A stretch of 64,000 nucleotides of DNA. Origin: Sulfurisphaera ohwakuensis (GTDB lineage: Archaea; Thermoproteota; Thermoprotei_A; Sulfolobales; Sulfolobaceae). The translations under genes and the position numbers were made by a program. The notes beneath the pieces are model-generated. The model was given only the letters and a program-made list of their open reading frames with translations. It was not told where the DNA came from and made no database searches. Of this stretch, positions 50,092 to 59,678 are shown in pieces; positions within the stretch are counted from its first letter, which is position 1; every line of letters begins with the position of its first letter. The DNA lies in the NCBI RefSeq assembly GCF_009729055.1, contig NZ_CP045484.1, forward strand, positions 2,366,872 to 2,430,871, written 5' to 3'.

Positions 50092-50893
50092 ACAGTATAA
50101 ATAAATCCTCTAAACTAATTGGTTTCACAACATATTTTCCTACAAAGTTTGATGCCTCTCTCTTATCTACATAAGTTATTCTTAGTCTACCAACTTTTAT
50201 ATCACCAATACCCTCTACTCTAACTTTATCTTTTAATTTCTCCAGTAAGGTTGTAACACTTCCCATTGCAATAATTTTTCCCTTATGTAAAAGTATAACT
50301 TCATCTGAAAGCTCTTCAGCTTCTTCCATATAATGGGTAGTTAATATAATTTTTCCCTTCATTGTCTTTAATATTGACCAAATTTCGGTTCTTGAATAGG
50401 GATCTAAACCGGTCGTAGGCTCATCAAGAAATATTACTTCTGAATTTGCAGCTAATGCCATAGCAACAAAGATCTTTCTTTTCATTCCTCCAGATAGTTC
50501 GTCAGAGGGCTTATCTTTTACTTCCCATAAACCTACTTCTTTTAAGGCTTCTCTAGCTACACTTTCAGATTCTGAAAGAGATAACCCTTTAGCTGTTAAA
50601 AACATAAGTAAATGTTCATAAGGAGATGCCATTCCTACCGGTTGCGCCTCTTGAGGTATAGAAGTAATTATTTTTCTAACTTTCTTAGCTTCTCTTATTA
50701 CGTTATAACCTTCAACGTAAGCCTCTCCTTTAGTCGGTAAAAGTTGGGTTGACAAAATCCTTGTGAGAGTAGTTTTCCCAGCTCCATTTCTTCCTAAAAG
50801 GGTTAAAATCTTCACATTACTAGAAAATGTAATATTGTCAAGAGCAATAGTTCCATCTTTGTAAATCTTAGTTAAATTAATAGTTTCTATCAC
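50063..50893 (-). CDS. ABC transporter ATPase (DrrA-like)
   Basis: A 276-residue ATPase: Walker [11 protein letters not shown], signature [12 protein letters not shown], Walker [14 protein letters not shown], switch His [11 protein letters not shown]. The D-loop/Asp-rich region and the short C-terminal domain are typical of DrrA-type exporters. GTG start, 13 nt from the divergent TsaA-like gene, so the two promoters overlap. Confidence 0.9.
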   Translation of the reverse strand: MIETINLTKIYKDGTIALDNITFSSNVKILTLLGRNGAGKTTLTRILSTQLLPTKGEAYVEGYNVIREAKKVRKIITSIPQEAQPVGMASPYEHLLMFLTAKGLSLSESESVAREALKEVGLWEVKDKPSDELSGGMKRKIFVAMALAANSEVIFLDEPTTGLDPYSRTEIWSILKTMKGKIILTTHYMEEAEELSDEVILLHKGKIIAMGSVTTLLEKLKDKVRVEGIGDIKVGRLRITYVDKREASNFVGKYVVKPISLEDLFILYAGEGLEEN

Positions 50894-50906
50894 AAATTAC
50901 TATATA

Positions 50907-51311
50907 ATGAGTGTATGCTTTAAGTACATTGGTTATATAAAGAGAAAAGACAATTCTGCCTCAAGGCACGAAATCGTAGAAGTAATTATTAACAAGGAAT
51001 ATGAGGAAGGACTAATTGGAATAGAAGAATTTTCTCATATAATCTTAGTGTATCATTTACATTTGGTTAATGAGTATAGAATAGTAAGGGATAGAGATAA
51101 TATAAAGATTGGTGTATTTGCTACAAGATCTCAATTTAGACCAAACCCTATTGGGATTTCCGTATGTGAGTTAATAAAAAGAGAGAGGAATGTATTATAT
51201 GTTAGAGGAGTTAACGCATATGACGGTACTCCAGTTCTTGATATAAAACCTTATGATGAGTGGGATAGGATTGAAAAAATTAGAGTACCTTTTTGGCACA
51301 ATGCTAGATAG
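50907..51311 (+). CDS. TrmO/TsaA-like tRNA methyltransferase (UPF0066)
   Basis: A 134-residue protein of the YaeB/VirR (UPF0066) family: FKYIGYIKR, IEEFSHIILVYHLH, the signature GVFATRSQFRPNPIGIS, and VRGVNAYDGTPVLDIKPY. The bacterial member TrmO methylates t6A37 of tRNA using SAM; archaeal orthologues have the same single-domain size. Confident family, probable function. Confidence 0.88.
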   Translation: MSVCFKYIGYIKRKDNSASRHEIVEVIINKEYEEGLIGIEEFSHIILVYHLHLVNEYRIVRDRDNIKIGVFATRSQFRPNPIGISVCELIKRERNVLYVRGVNAYDGTPVLDIKPYDEWDRIEKIRVPFWHNAR

Positions 51312-51801
51312 TAACTACTCTCTTTACAAATTTACATTTCTGAAGGAGAAGTAGTTTATTTACGGAAGAAGGTACTACGACTTCGTCTACTGTAATGATA
51401 GAGTCTATGTATTGATCTATTGTTTGTTGGTCAATATCATCTAGTATTAACCTCTTAATATTTCTAAATGATACTGGTTTACCTAATCCTATAATCTCAT
51501 TCTTTGTTATACGGAGCTCTTCTAAATCTGATACTATGAATATATTTTTCCCAGCTTCATTATACCCTTCAACAAAGGCTTTTCCCACATTTATTGCCTT
51601 CTGGGTAGCCTCATCAATTTTTTCACCGACTTTCCCAGCTAATCCCAAGAAAGTCATCATTGCTTGATTCATAACTTCACCTACAGTTTTCCCAGAGTTT
51701 CTTGCTATATTAACCATTCTTTCGTACAAATCTCTATTGACTCCTCGTATCGTAACAGTTTTTTTGTTTTCATCTTGTTGATTGTTTGACATGTCTAACA
51801 T
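51304..51801 (-). CDS. ribbon-helix-helix-like protein with C-terminal extension
   Basis: About 165 residues. Near the N terminus TVTIRGVNRDLYERMVNIARNSGKTVGEVMNQAM reads as a ribbon-helix-helix DNA-binding unit; the rest (FIVSDLEELRITKNEIIGLGKPVSFRNIKRL...) is alpha/beta of unknown role. Three nearby Met codons (51810, 51801, 51792) are possible starts; 51801 best fits the TATA-like ttttttattt about 26 nt upstream. Overlaps the convergent TsaA-like gene by 8 bp. Possible transcription factor. Confidence 0.62.
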   Translation of the reverse strand: MLDMSNNQQDENKKTVTIRGVNRDLYERMVNIARNSGKTVGEVMNQAMMTFLGLAGKVGEKIDEATQKAINVGKAFVEGYNEAGKNIFIVSDLEELRITKNEIIGLGKPVSFRNIKRLILDDIDQQTIDQYIDSIITVDEVVVPSSVNKLLLLQKCKFVKRVVTI

Positions 51802-51819
51802 GTAATACATAGTTTGCAA

Positions 51820-52386
51820 ATAAAAAATTTTCCACGAGTATATGTAAGTTTAAGAATTATCATGATGAAGTTTCATATCATAAACAAGATATAAAAGAAG
51901 CAAAATCTAAAATGGTTTGTATTATATCTAATTCTCTATATAGACTATGACTTTATGAAATATAAAACTTAGCTTTAGGCTTTATAGTAATTAGGATTTA
52001 TTTCATCATTTAATAGTCTAAAATTGATGATAGCTTCAAATTTTATCAGAGCCTACTTGGAACTTACTTTTAAATTAACGATTGATTTTGAATTTAAGAA
52101 AATTGATTAGTTTATCAACCAAGAAAATTGAAGGATGGTCAATTTAAGAGTCTTTTGCGATTTTTGATTATATCAGTAGTGTGAGATTTTAACCGTTAAA
52201 TATATATTAAGTAATATTTATATGTGGTGAGTAAAAGCGTATAATAAGGAGATTATAATTTAAACTACCCAGAATATTTACGGATATTGTGTTAATTCTA
52301 GGAAAATTACAATTCTCAATAAAGCCCTTGATTGACTCTGAGGGATTTAACAAACCAGTTTATATATCGATTTTCTTAGAAGTAGT
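51820..52386. other. AT-rich intergenic region, no gene seen
   Basis: No protein frame or RNA gene could be supported. It includes the start region of the RHH gene at the left and, at the right, a TATA box gtttatata (52358-52366) for the phosphorylase gene. Confidence 0.45.
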
Positions 52387-52389
52387 TTG

Positions 52390-53190
52390 ATGATATTTGG
52401 TGATTTCATTAGAAATAAAGAGATAAGAAAAAGAGTCATAAAGGAGGAACTTGGAGTGGAGGAAGATGAAATCCCAGAAAGGGTAGTAGTAACACCTATG
52501 CCATTTAATACTCAATTTCCAAAAAACTTCGAAGACATACTAATTAATATGGGTATTAAAGTAAATAGGTTGAAGGTAGAAGACCAAATACTTCAGCAAT
52601 TTCAAGGAAATTTATTTCTTGAAAAAGACGGTAGTAGGGGATTTATTGCATTTATAGGTAGAGGTTTGATAGATTTCACCGAGAGAATACGGATTTTAGC
52701 TATGATTTCGCAGATTAAAGATATATTATTTATAGGTACTGCAGGATCCTTATCTAATGAAATATTAATAGGGGATTTAAATATACCAAAGTACGTTGTC
52801 CCGTTCGAAAACGTAAGTGATTTTTATGTTGATCCTACAATAGCAATTCCGCAAGCTGACGAAACTCTTTTGAACGAAATTTATGAATATGCTAAGGAAA
52901 CTGAAGCTAAAGCATATTCGGCATTACATGCGACAATCCTTTTCCCTTATTCCGAAACTACTGAGTTTTTAAACTACTTAGTAAATATAGGTGTTTCTAC
53001 AATAGATATGGAAGTTAGTGCTTTTTATAAGGTAGCCAAATTTTACGGTAAAAGAGCGGTAGCGGTATTACGAATTTCAGATATGCCTCTAATAGAACTA
53101 CATAAACAAAAGGAGCTAATTAAAGTGAGAAGGGAAATAGCAATTAATGCAATTTTTAAAATTGTGTTAAGATTCTTAAAACTGATTTAA
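52390..53190 (+). CDS. nucleoside phosphorylase (PNP/UDP family 1)
   Basis: A 266-residue enzyme. Family motifs: FIGTAGSLSNEILIGDL (phosphate-binding Gly-rich loop and strand), and STIDMEVSAFYKVAKFYGKRAVAVLRISD, containing the ME(V)S/E ribose-binding Glu and the catalytic Asp in the final RISD. It cleaves purine nucleosides or uridine by phosphorolysis. N-terminal ~40 residues are charged. TTG at 52387 precedes the ATG; ATG is 27 nt after the TATA box. Confidence 0.82.
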   Translation: MIFGDFIRNKEIRKRVIKEELGVEEDEIPERVVVTPMPFNTQFPKNFEDILINMGIKVNRLKVEDQILQQFQGNLFLEKDGSRGFIAFIGRGLIDFTERIRILAMISQIKDILFIGTAGSLSNEILIGDLNIPKYVVPFENVSDFYVDPTIAIPQADETLLNEIYEYAKETEAKAYSALHATILFPYSETTEFLNYLVNIGVSTIDMEVSAFYKVAKFYGKRAVAVLRISDMPLIELHKQKELIKVRREIAINAIFKIVLRFLKLI

Positions 53191-53641
53191 TCTCGCATGA
53201 TCTATATCCCTATAGATTTTTAATTCCGCTGAGATGTTAAAGATGAGTCTTATAGAACCTTATATGAGTAGCATTTATAGGAAAATCGTTACATTCACAC
53301 GTTATGTTAAAAATGCATAAAAAATATCTTCTTAGTAGTTGAAAATTTCCTTTTAGTAAGCGACATGATTAAGAAATTAAATTAAAATATTTATTAATTT
53401 ATGAACAAATATTATGATTTTTATGGTAAAGGCGTTCAGTAATAAAATCTTTCGGTCAAACTTCAGTTATAATGCCAACTAGGATTTTGCCCCTGTAGGA
53501 ATTTCTTTAAACTACTAATTTGATTATTTCTTTGTAGAATTATACTAATTCTATGTAAAAATACAACTAGTAAAGAGTGTGTGGACGATCTAAATAAGGT
53601 CTCTTACGAAAATAAAAAGGCTAATTGATGATTAAAACGTT
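53191..53641. other. AT-rich intergenic region with one perfect hairpin
   Basis: No gene recognised. A perfect inverted repeat TAGAATTA-TAC-TAATTCTA lies at 53535-53553; it could be an operator or nothing. The left part follows the phosphorylase stop. Confidence 0.4.
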
Positions 53642-53917
53642 CTAGATTCTTAGAGACTGTGGTACTTGGACAGCTAATTTAGATACTATAGCCTTCTTTA
53701 CTTCGTCCTTTTCAAAACCTATGCATTGTATAGCTACTAATTTGTTCTTACTCGTATCTATTTCAAGAATGCATATCGAATCATAATTTAGACAATGAAG
53801 GATTATTTTAGTTAAAGTTCCAGGTTTAATTTCTACCTTGTACATAACTTCTATACCGTGAATTAGTAGTCTAAACTTATCATTATCTATCCATTGTACA
53901 TCTTTAAACACAATCAC
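53642..53917 (-). CDS. small protein of unknown function, last of a three-gene operon
   Basis: A 91-residue beta-rich protein with three cysteines (LHCLNYDSICILE and IQCIG). GTG start chosen because it overlaps the upstream stop as GTGA and has a GGTGA ribosome site 7 nt before; the longer frame to 53953 is possible. No family recognised. Confidence 0.55.
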   Translation of the reverse strand: MIVFKDVQWIDNDKFRLLIHGIEVMYKVEIKPGTLTKIILHCLNYDSICILEIDTSKNKLVAIQCIGFEKDEVKKAIVSKLAVQVPQSLRI

Positions 53918-54228
53918 CTTTCTATCACCACTGTGATATCTGATTTGACACATATTTTCTGGTTCTTAAATAGAGGTTTAAGTTCTTCTTGTAGAGTTTT
54001 TGCTATACATTCACAATATTCTCCTCCTTCAATTATCTCGTACTCAAAGATGTAACTAGAGAGGAAGGGCGGAGGCTTATAATTCGCTAGATGATCATGA
54101 GAGCAATCAACATATAATACTTTATTTTGCGTTCTAATGATCACTACCACATCTTTCATAAATGCATATTTACCCCTAACTTCAGAAGGAAAAATTCTAA
54201 TAGTTTTGTAAGGTACTTTTATTAACAT
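53914..54228 (-). CDS. small protein of unknown function
   Basis: A 104-residue alpha/beta protein with CSHDHLANYKPPPF, EYCECIAK and KICVKSD; the Cys/His residues could bind a metal. No family recognised. Middle gene of the three-gene unit with the membrane protein upstream (6-nt gap). Confidence 0.55.
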   Translation of the reverse strand: MLIKVPYKTIRIFPSEVRGKYAFMKDVVVIIRTQNKVLYVDCSHDHLANYKPPPFLSSYIFEYEIIEGGEYCECIAKTLQEELKPLFKNQKICVKSDITVVIER

Positions 54229-54234
54229 TATCTA

Positions 54235-54630
54235 TCAACCAAATATCTTTTTTTGTATTCTTCTATACAAGTACAATACACCTAATTGTATTACGCATAA
54301 TCCTATAATAGTTAGGGCCAAATCTACTATATATAGTGGTAAGGAAAAGAATGATAGATACAGAGAATATATCACAATTGCTATAACCGATTTCATAATC
54401 CCATATATGACTGCATCTTTTAATTGAGCTATTATTAGTCCAAGAATAACTCCGTTTACGACTGCTGACCATAAGGGAACTGCGAATAAAAGTGAAAATA
54501 TTAAACTACCCTTAGCTAGACCTAAGCTCTCCAATGCAGTATAGATAGAGGCTGAGAAAAATATATTTACAAAATAAAGGAGACCGCCAATAAACCTAAT
54601 AGTGCTTAATTGTTTTTCAAGTCCTTCCAT
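54235..54630 (-). CDS. four-span membrane protein of unknown function
   Basis: A 131-residue protein with four hydrophobic segments, basic end RRIQKKIFG. A GGTGAT ribosome site lies 4 nt before the ATG and a TATA-like ctatatatt further upstream, so it is the first gene of the unit and, unlike most genes here, has a leader. No family recognised. Confidence 0.62.
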   Translation of the reverse strand: MEGLEKQLSTIRFIGGLLYFVNIFFSASIYTALESLGLAKGSLIFSLLFAVPLWSAVVNGVILGLIIAQLKDAVIYGIMKSVIAIVIYSLYLSFFSLPLYIVDLALTIIGLCVIQLGVLYLYRRIQKKIFG

Positions 54631-55085
54631 TTAATCACCACAAATAATATATAGACATTATACCTTTATATATTTATATTAATAAAAGTACAAAAACTTA
54701 ACAATTATTTAATTAAAACTTTCTAAAAACAAGTTAAAAAATTATAAATTAAACTAGATTTGATTAAATTTAAATTTTCAGACGTATAGTCATAGTTTCG
54801 TAAATATATTACAAAATACATATTAACTCTCTACTTAACTTCTATCAAAATGAAAATTAAATCTCTCCACTATTAAATCGATAGAAAGGTATTCATTATA
54901 ATGTATAACACTGTGTAAAATCATATTTGTTTTATGGGTTAGCTATTAAATTCTTAATCATACATAAAGGGGAGGTAAACTATTTCTTAGGATAACAGGG
55001 AAAAGATAATAAACAAGTTACTTTGAAATCTTGTACTTAACTTTATGACCAGATCTATGGATCTAGTTAGAATAGGAAGGCACTC
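54631..55085. other. AT-rich intergenic region, no gene seen
   Basis: Contains the promoter and leader of the minus-strand membrane-protein operon (about 54635-54665). Nothing else could be supported. Confidence 0.45.
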
Positions 55086-56096
55086 TCACTCAACTAATTT
55101 ACTAATATCCTTAAATTTTAGCGGGTTTCCAAGAACAAATAATATTTCTCCTGGTTTTACTTCAGTTTCCTTAGTAAAGTAAGGATCCAATTTTCCATCA
55201 TGAAGTATTGCTATTGGTATTGTACCTTCTGGAAGTTCACTTAACTTAAAGTTTTTCTTTACTTCAAAAACTCCGATTGAATAATCCCTATCGCTTGATG
55301 GATAAACAATTCCTGCAAAGTTCTTTGAGATAGATGCTGATGCCATAATCCTACCCATAAATTCTTCAAAAGGAATTATAATATCTGCTCCTGCTGTTTT
55401 AAATACGTCAATCAGTGACGAGTCCTTTATCATCGTTACAATTGTTAATGGTGGATTTAGCTTTTGGACTTTTAGTGTGATTAGTAGTGTTTGTGAATCA
55501 TCTTCCATAGCTATTATTGCCGAGCTAGCATTTTTTATTCCAGCAGAGAGTAAGTTATTTTCATCATTAGGATCACCAAAGATTACCTTATCACTCTTCA
55601 ATTCGTCATAAAGCTTTTTGGAACTAGTAACTACTACGTAGTCTTTCCCTAATATTTCAAGCCTTTTAACCGCAGATAGAATACTTTCTGTATTACCAAT
55701 TACTACAATATGCCCCTTCATAAGCTTCCCTCTCCATCTTGCTCTAGCATCTATCCAAGTATTCCTATTTAATATTGTAGATATTAAAGATTGGGCCATA
55801 CTAGCAAATAATCCTACAGTGAACAATATCATTACTGTAAGGAATAACTTCTCTTGAGAGGGCATTTGATATATATCTGGTGCATAAAGTCCTACTGTTG
55901 TAATAACATTTACTGCTGCATATATTGCTGAAATCCAATCTAGTCCTTGATAATATACAAAAACGAGTGCTATAGTATAAACAACTATACTAAGTAAAAC
56001 TAGTTGAACATAAATCCTTCTTAAAACGGAATAAGGTGCCGCAATGGTTTCTAAAATTCTAATGACGTATTTATTCCAAATCCTTATCTTATCCAC
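55086..56096 (-). CDS. two-span K+ channel with RCK domain, atypical filter
   Basis: A 336-residue protein: span 1 (30-48), pore helix and filter (55-74), span 2 (84-103), then an RCK/TrkA-N Rossmann domain (GHIVVIGNTESILSAVKRLE) and a TrkA-C domain (EVKPGEILFVLGNP). The selectivity filter reads TTVGLYAPD instead of TTVGYGD, so K+ selectivity is uncertain. The nucleotide loop GNTES lacks the classical GxGxxG. Related to MthK-type Ca2+- or nucleotide-gated channels. Confidence 0.85.
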   Translation of the reverse strand: MDKIRIWNKYVIRILETIAAPYSVLRRIYVQLVLLSIVVYTIALVFVYYQGLDWISAIYAAVNVITTVGLYAPDIYQMPSQEKLFLTVMILFTVGLFASMAQSLISTILNRNTWIDARARWRGKLMKGHIVVIGNTESILSAVKRLEILGKDYVVVTSSKKLYDELKSDKVIFGDPNDENNLLSAGIKNASSAIIAMEDDSQTLLITLKVQKLNPPLTIVTMIKDSSLIDVFKTAGADIIIPFEEFMGRIMASASISKNFAGIVYPSSDRDYSIGVFEVKKNFKLSELPEGTIPIAILHDGKLDPYFTKETEVKPGEILFVLGNPLKFKDISKLVE

Positions 56097-56210
56097 AATT
56101 TTAAATTATAGTTTAGAATAATAAGACTAATGCTAGAGCTGTTAAAACTATAATTACAAAAATTCAAAGTTACCTAAAGCTTATATATTCTTAAAAAGTA
56201 TAAATTTCTG

Positions 56211-57632
56211 ATGTCAGACAAGCCTACAAAAGAACAAATCTATAAAAAAGTGGCTGAGTTGACTGCAAGAATTGATAGATTACCTACTATGGTTTTACCA
56301 GTCTCGGTAATTCTTGCATTAGCATTTGGATACTTTATAGCATTGTACGATGTAATAGATATTGGTATTGCCTTCTCCGGAACATCCCTACCATATACTG
56401 GCTTAACTTCAACCCAGGCTTCTATTGTAGTCTCTATGGGATTAGCTGGCTATATTCCAGGGGCAATATTGTTGGGATTTTTTGCTGATAAGTACGGTAG
56501 GAAACCAATGTTAATGTTTACTGCATTACTAACAGCTATAGGAAGCTTAGGAAACGCATTATCATTTAATTTCCCAATGTTTATAGTCTTTAGATTTATA
56601 ACTGGTATGGGAATAGGCGGTGATTTAATATTAGTACCGACTTACATAGTAGAAATGGTTCCAGCAGTAAAAAGAGGACAGTATTTTAACCTAGTTTATA
56701 TTGCTGGATGGGCTGGTTTAGGATTAGGACCCTTTTTAGCCTCAGTAATTGACTTATTAAACCCAGCAATTGGTTAGAGGGTAATATTCTTAATTGGTGC
56801 TACTTTAGCATTTATAGTATTGATAATAAGGTCTCATGCTAGTGAAACTGTAAGAATGTTAGCGTTAAAAGGAAAACTTGATGAAGCTGAAAAAATTGTA
56901 GCTGAAATGGAAGAGAAAGCAATACAGAAGACAGGTATGCAATTACCTCCTTATAATCCCTTAAATTATAAGGTTGAGGAGAAAAACCCATTCACTGTAT
57001 TTAAGAACAAGAAATACGCAATAAGGATAATCTCAGTAATGTTGTCTATCTTCTTCTTCTATTTCGGAGAATATCCATACTTAACAGAGTTCTTATTATG
57101 GGCTGGAGGATTATCAAATCTTACAAAGGCCCAGATTAACGAGTTAACGTTTTTATATGGTTTGGCTGGTGTTGCAACATTTTTAGGGGCCATAGCATTA
57201 AGATTCATAGTTGAAAAAGTAAGGAGAGCTATTTTGACTACTTTAGCATATTTTGTAGGAATGTTATTAGGAGTATTAGTTGCTACCATAGGTACTATTA
57301 ACTATAATATACCCTTAGCATTTGGAGGAATGCTATTGACAAACTTCATTGGTGTAGGATGGAGTAATCAGTTAAATTACTTAAATGGAACTGAAAATGT
57401 GCCTACATATGCTAGGGCAACATCGTTTGCTTTCAGTGACGGTGCTGCCCATTTGGGAGCTGCAATATCAACAGCTATAATACTGCCAATTATAAGTAGT
57501 ATAGGTGCTCTACCAACTTGGGTGTTATTCCAAGTACCAATGGTTATTATGGGGATTGTATTAATCTTTGTATTACCTAATACAATTGGCCAAAGTTTAG
57601 AGAAGATAAATGAAGCTGAAGCAGGGGTTTAA
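56211..57632 (+). pseudogene. MFS transporter gene interrupted by one in-frame TAG
   Basis: A single frame codes a 12-span sugar/carboxylate-type MFS carrier (GFFADKYGRKPML; RFITGMGIGGDL) of 473 positions, broken by TAG at 56775-56777 between NPAIG and RVIFLIGATLAF. Relatives have Trp at this place (G-W-R), so a TGG-to-TAG change is the simplest explanation. Both parts stay in the same frame with normal coding character and no other damage, indicating a very recent mutation or readthrough. As written the first product has 188 residues (about 6 spans). Confidence 0.8.
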
Positions 57633-57877
57633 ATCCTAAGGCATTCTTTAATTTTTTCTATTAGTATTTCTGCGTCATCTTTTTCTATGTGAACAAAATA
57701 TCTCCAACTTTCGTCATTGAGGGAAGGAAAGTGTAAAATAATATTAGATATTGCTTTACATTCTTCGTTATTTTCTATTTTATCTGGATTATTCTTTAAA
57801 AATTGTTTAATAAAATTTATAGCAGTTAAAGGTTTTCCCATTCTAACTAGTTTTAATGCATATTCAATTTCCTCCAT
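57629..57877 (-). CDS. small protein of unknown function
   Basis: An 82-residue helical protein (EIEYALKLVRMGKPLTAINFIKQFLKNNP) with a TPR-like look. It overlaps the end of the APC permease gene upstream by 25 bp and converges with the broken MFS gene. No family recognised. Confidence 0.55.
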   Translation of the reverse strand: MEEIEYALKLVRMGKPLTAINFIKQFLKNNPDKIENNEECKAISNIILHFPSLNDESWRYFVHIEKDDAEILIEKIKECLRI

Positions 57878-59163
57878 TCTAATCCCCAGCTTATAGTTCC
57901 TATTATTACACCTCCAATTAATGAAAGTATTCCAACTAATGTTGTTAAACCAGAATAAGGCACTATATTTGAATAAACACCATATCCCATTAAAATAACC
58001 GCTGAAATTGATAACAAGATATGATAAAGTCTAAATCCTATCATTTTCTTTGAAAATACTGGAAATAAAGCAGATACTATTACATGTGAACCGTACAAAG
58101 TAACTAAGGAAGCTTCTGTAGTAAGTGAGTATACTAGGGCAAACTCACCAGTAATCCCAGCTATTAAATTGACTAGAAGAAAGAACAATGCTACTATTAA
58201 GATTGATTTTAACATATCTTTTCTAATTAAACTGTAAGTTAATCTAGATAGGGCTACATATGCTGCAGTTACAGAACCAATTAAACTGTTTATAGTAAAG
58301 ATAAATATCAATAATGCCATGCTACTTCCCATAAGCTTTTGGGCAATATAATATGCTGGATATTGAGTGACATTTAATAGGTTTTTCATGCCGGAATTTG
58401 AATAACCAGCAAACGCAATTTCAAAATATGAAGCAAAAAGTACTGAAATCGACGCTATCCAATAAGCATAAAGATAAGATTTTGCTACTGTTTTTCCTTT
58501 CCCTACAGCTTCATAACCTAGAAAGAACGATGCGCCACCACCGGCAAGTGTAAAACCTACTGCTAAGGCTCCTGAAAAGAAATCTGATACTGGTACTGAA
58601 ACCCTTAATGGGCTCAAAGAGAACCCTGTAATAGATATTACTTTTATTCCTAAGACAAATATTAGAATAACTTCAATAGTTGAAGTTAAGAGTGCATAAA
58701 AAAGTGGTGGTCTTATTCCGCTTAAAAGCAAAAGAGTTAGAACTATAGGAATTAAAATTTCTATGGTAGTGACTACAATAGGTGAAAGTGAGAATTCGGA
58801 AGTTATTACTATTCCAGTAAGGTAAGTTGTAGCTGAAGGTAAATATATAGCATAACTTATCCAATACAACCAGCCAGCGATTTTACCTAAAAGTTCACCA
58901 CCACTTCTTCTAGCAAATTCATATATACCGCCAGTAGAGGCAATCACTTTTGAGTATTCATACCCAATTAATACCCACAAAAAGTAGATTAATACACCAA
59001 AAACTCCAGCTATAAATGTTGATGATAGTGAATACTGAAGAGCATATGTTAAATACGCTGAGGCAGAACCTAAGGGGGCTATAGAACTCAAAGATTGTGC
59101 ATAAACAAGATAAGTTGGTATAGTATTTTCTTTCGGCTCTAATTTCTTGGATAAGTTATCCAT
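57853..59163 (-). CDS. APC-superfamily amino acid permease
   Basis: A 436-residue carrier with 12 spans. Span 1 SLSSIAPLGSASAY and span 6 GFTLAGGGASFFLGYEAVG carry the unwound Gly-rich motifs of the APC fold; STGGIYEFARRSGG follows span 2. The operator palindrome covers codons 1-5 (the word MDNLSK is its translation). ATG at 59163 fits a TATA-like aattaaatt about 26 nt upstream; ATG at 59169 is the alternative. Likely amino acid uptake; specificity unknown. Confidence 0.85.
   Translation of the reverse strand: MDNLSKKLEPKENTIPTYLVYAQSLSSIAPLGSASAYLTYALQYSLSSTFIAGVFGVLIYFLWVLIGYEYSKVIASTGGIYEFARRSGGELLGKIAGWLYWISYAIYLPSATTYLTGIVITSEFSLSPIVVTTIEILIPIVLTLLLLSGIRPPLFYALLTSTIEVILIFVLGIKVISITGFSLSPLRVSVPVSDFFSGALAVGFTLAGGGASFFLGYEAVGKGKTVAKSYLYAYWIASISVLFASYFEIAFAGYSNSGMKNLLNVTQYPAYYIAQKLMGSSMALLIFIFTINSLIGSVTAAYVALSRLTYSLIRKDMLKSILIVALFFLLVNLIAGITGEFALVYSLTTEASLVTLYGSHVIVSALFPVFSKKMIGFRLYHILLSISAVILMGYGVYSNIVPYSGLTTLVGILSLIGGVIIGTISWGLEWRKLNMH
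59148..59162. promoter_or_regulatory. third copy of the 15-bp palindrome, at APC permease start
   Basis: On the minus strand the sequence is TGGATAACTTATCCA, identical to both NiCoT operators. It covers the first codons of the permease, about +1 to +15 of its predicted leaderless transcript, and lies about 40-54 nt upstream of the divergent gene at 59202, so it could affect both. Confidence 0.7.
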
Positions 59164-59201
59164 ACGCATAATTTAAATAAAGCTAATTTAATTTTTTTCT
59201 C

Positions 59202-59396
59202 ATGGACAAGGAAAAGATAAAAAACATGTTAGAAGAACTTAAAGATGAAATAGACTCAATTTCTTCAGAAATAGACGACTTATTAGATAGCATAGATGGT
59301 TTAAGCGAAGATGAATTAAAGAACAAGATAAATGATATTGTAGACTCAATTGCAGATTTAAAGGATGATGCTAGAGATTTACAGAAATCAATCTAA
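59202..59396 (+). CDS. small acidic coiled-coil protein
   Basis: A 64-residue, strongly acidic helix-only protein (LEELKDEIDSISSEIDDLLDSI ...) with heptad-like hydrophobic spacing throughout. Leaderless: ATG about 26 nt after aatttaaat. Divergent from the APC permease. No family recognised; perhaps a scaffold or prefoldin-like peptide. Confidence 0.62.
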   Translation: MDKEKIKNMLEELKDEIDSISSEIDDLLDSIDGLSEDELKNKINDIVDSIADLKDDARDLQKSI

Positions 59397-59459
59397 TTTT
59401 TTATCATACCGTATTATTTTAAAGATAAATTTAAATTTGTGAAGTTTAATAATTAATTC

Positions 59460-59657
59460 ATGCTTATTACACCTGAATTAGCGATAAAGATAATATTTAC
59501 TTTAATAGGTATTATTACCGGTTTTTACGGAGTAATGCATATATTATTTTATAAATTACAACTTCCAGGCTTTGAAGGAAAATGGGTTATGAACATGTCC
59601 GCAACATTATTAACTATTTCCGTAGTATTAATTATATTAGCCTATACTTTTATTTAG
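59460..59657 (+). CDS. small two-span membrane protein
   Basis: A 65-residue protein with hydrophobic segments at residues 8-30 and 44-64 separated by YKLQLPGFEGKWVMN. Predicted leaderless start after gataaattta. No family recognised. Confidence 0.55.
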   Translation: MLITPELAIKIIFTLIGIITGFYGVMHILFYKLQLPGFEGKWVMNMSATLLTISVVLIILAYTFI

Positions 59658-59678
59658 TCTCCTTAATAACTTTGTAAG

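Noticed and set aside
51862-51900. C/D box sRNA near ATGATGA at about 51862
   Set aside because: C-like box only; no D box at a suitable distance on either strand.
56775-56777. TAG as a pyrrolysine codon
   Set aside because: MFS carriers do not contain pyrrolysine, Sulfolobales are not known to code the Pyl system, and Trp is the expected residue.
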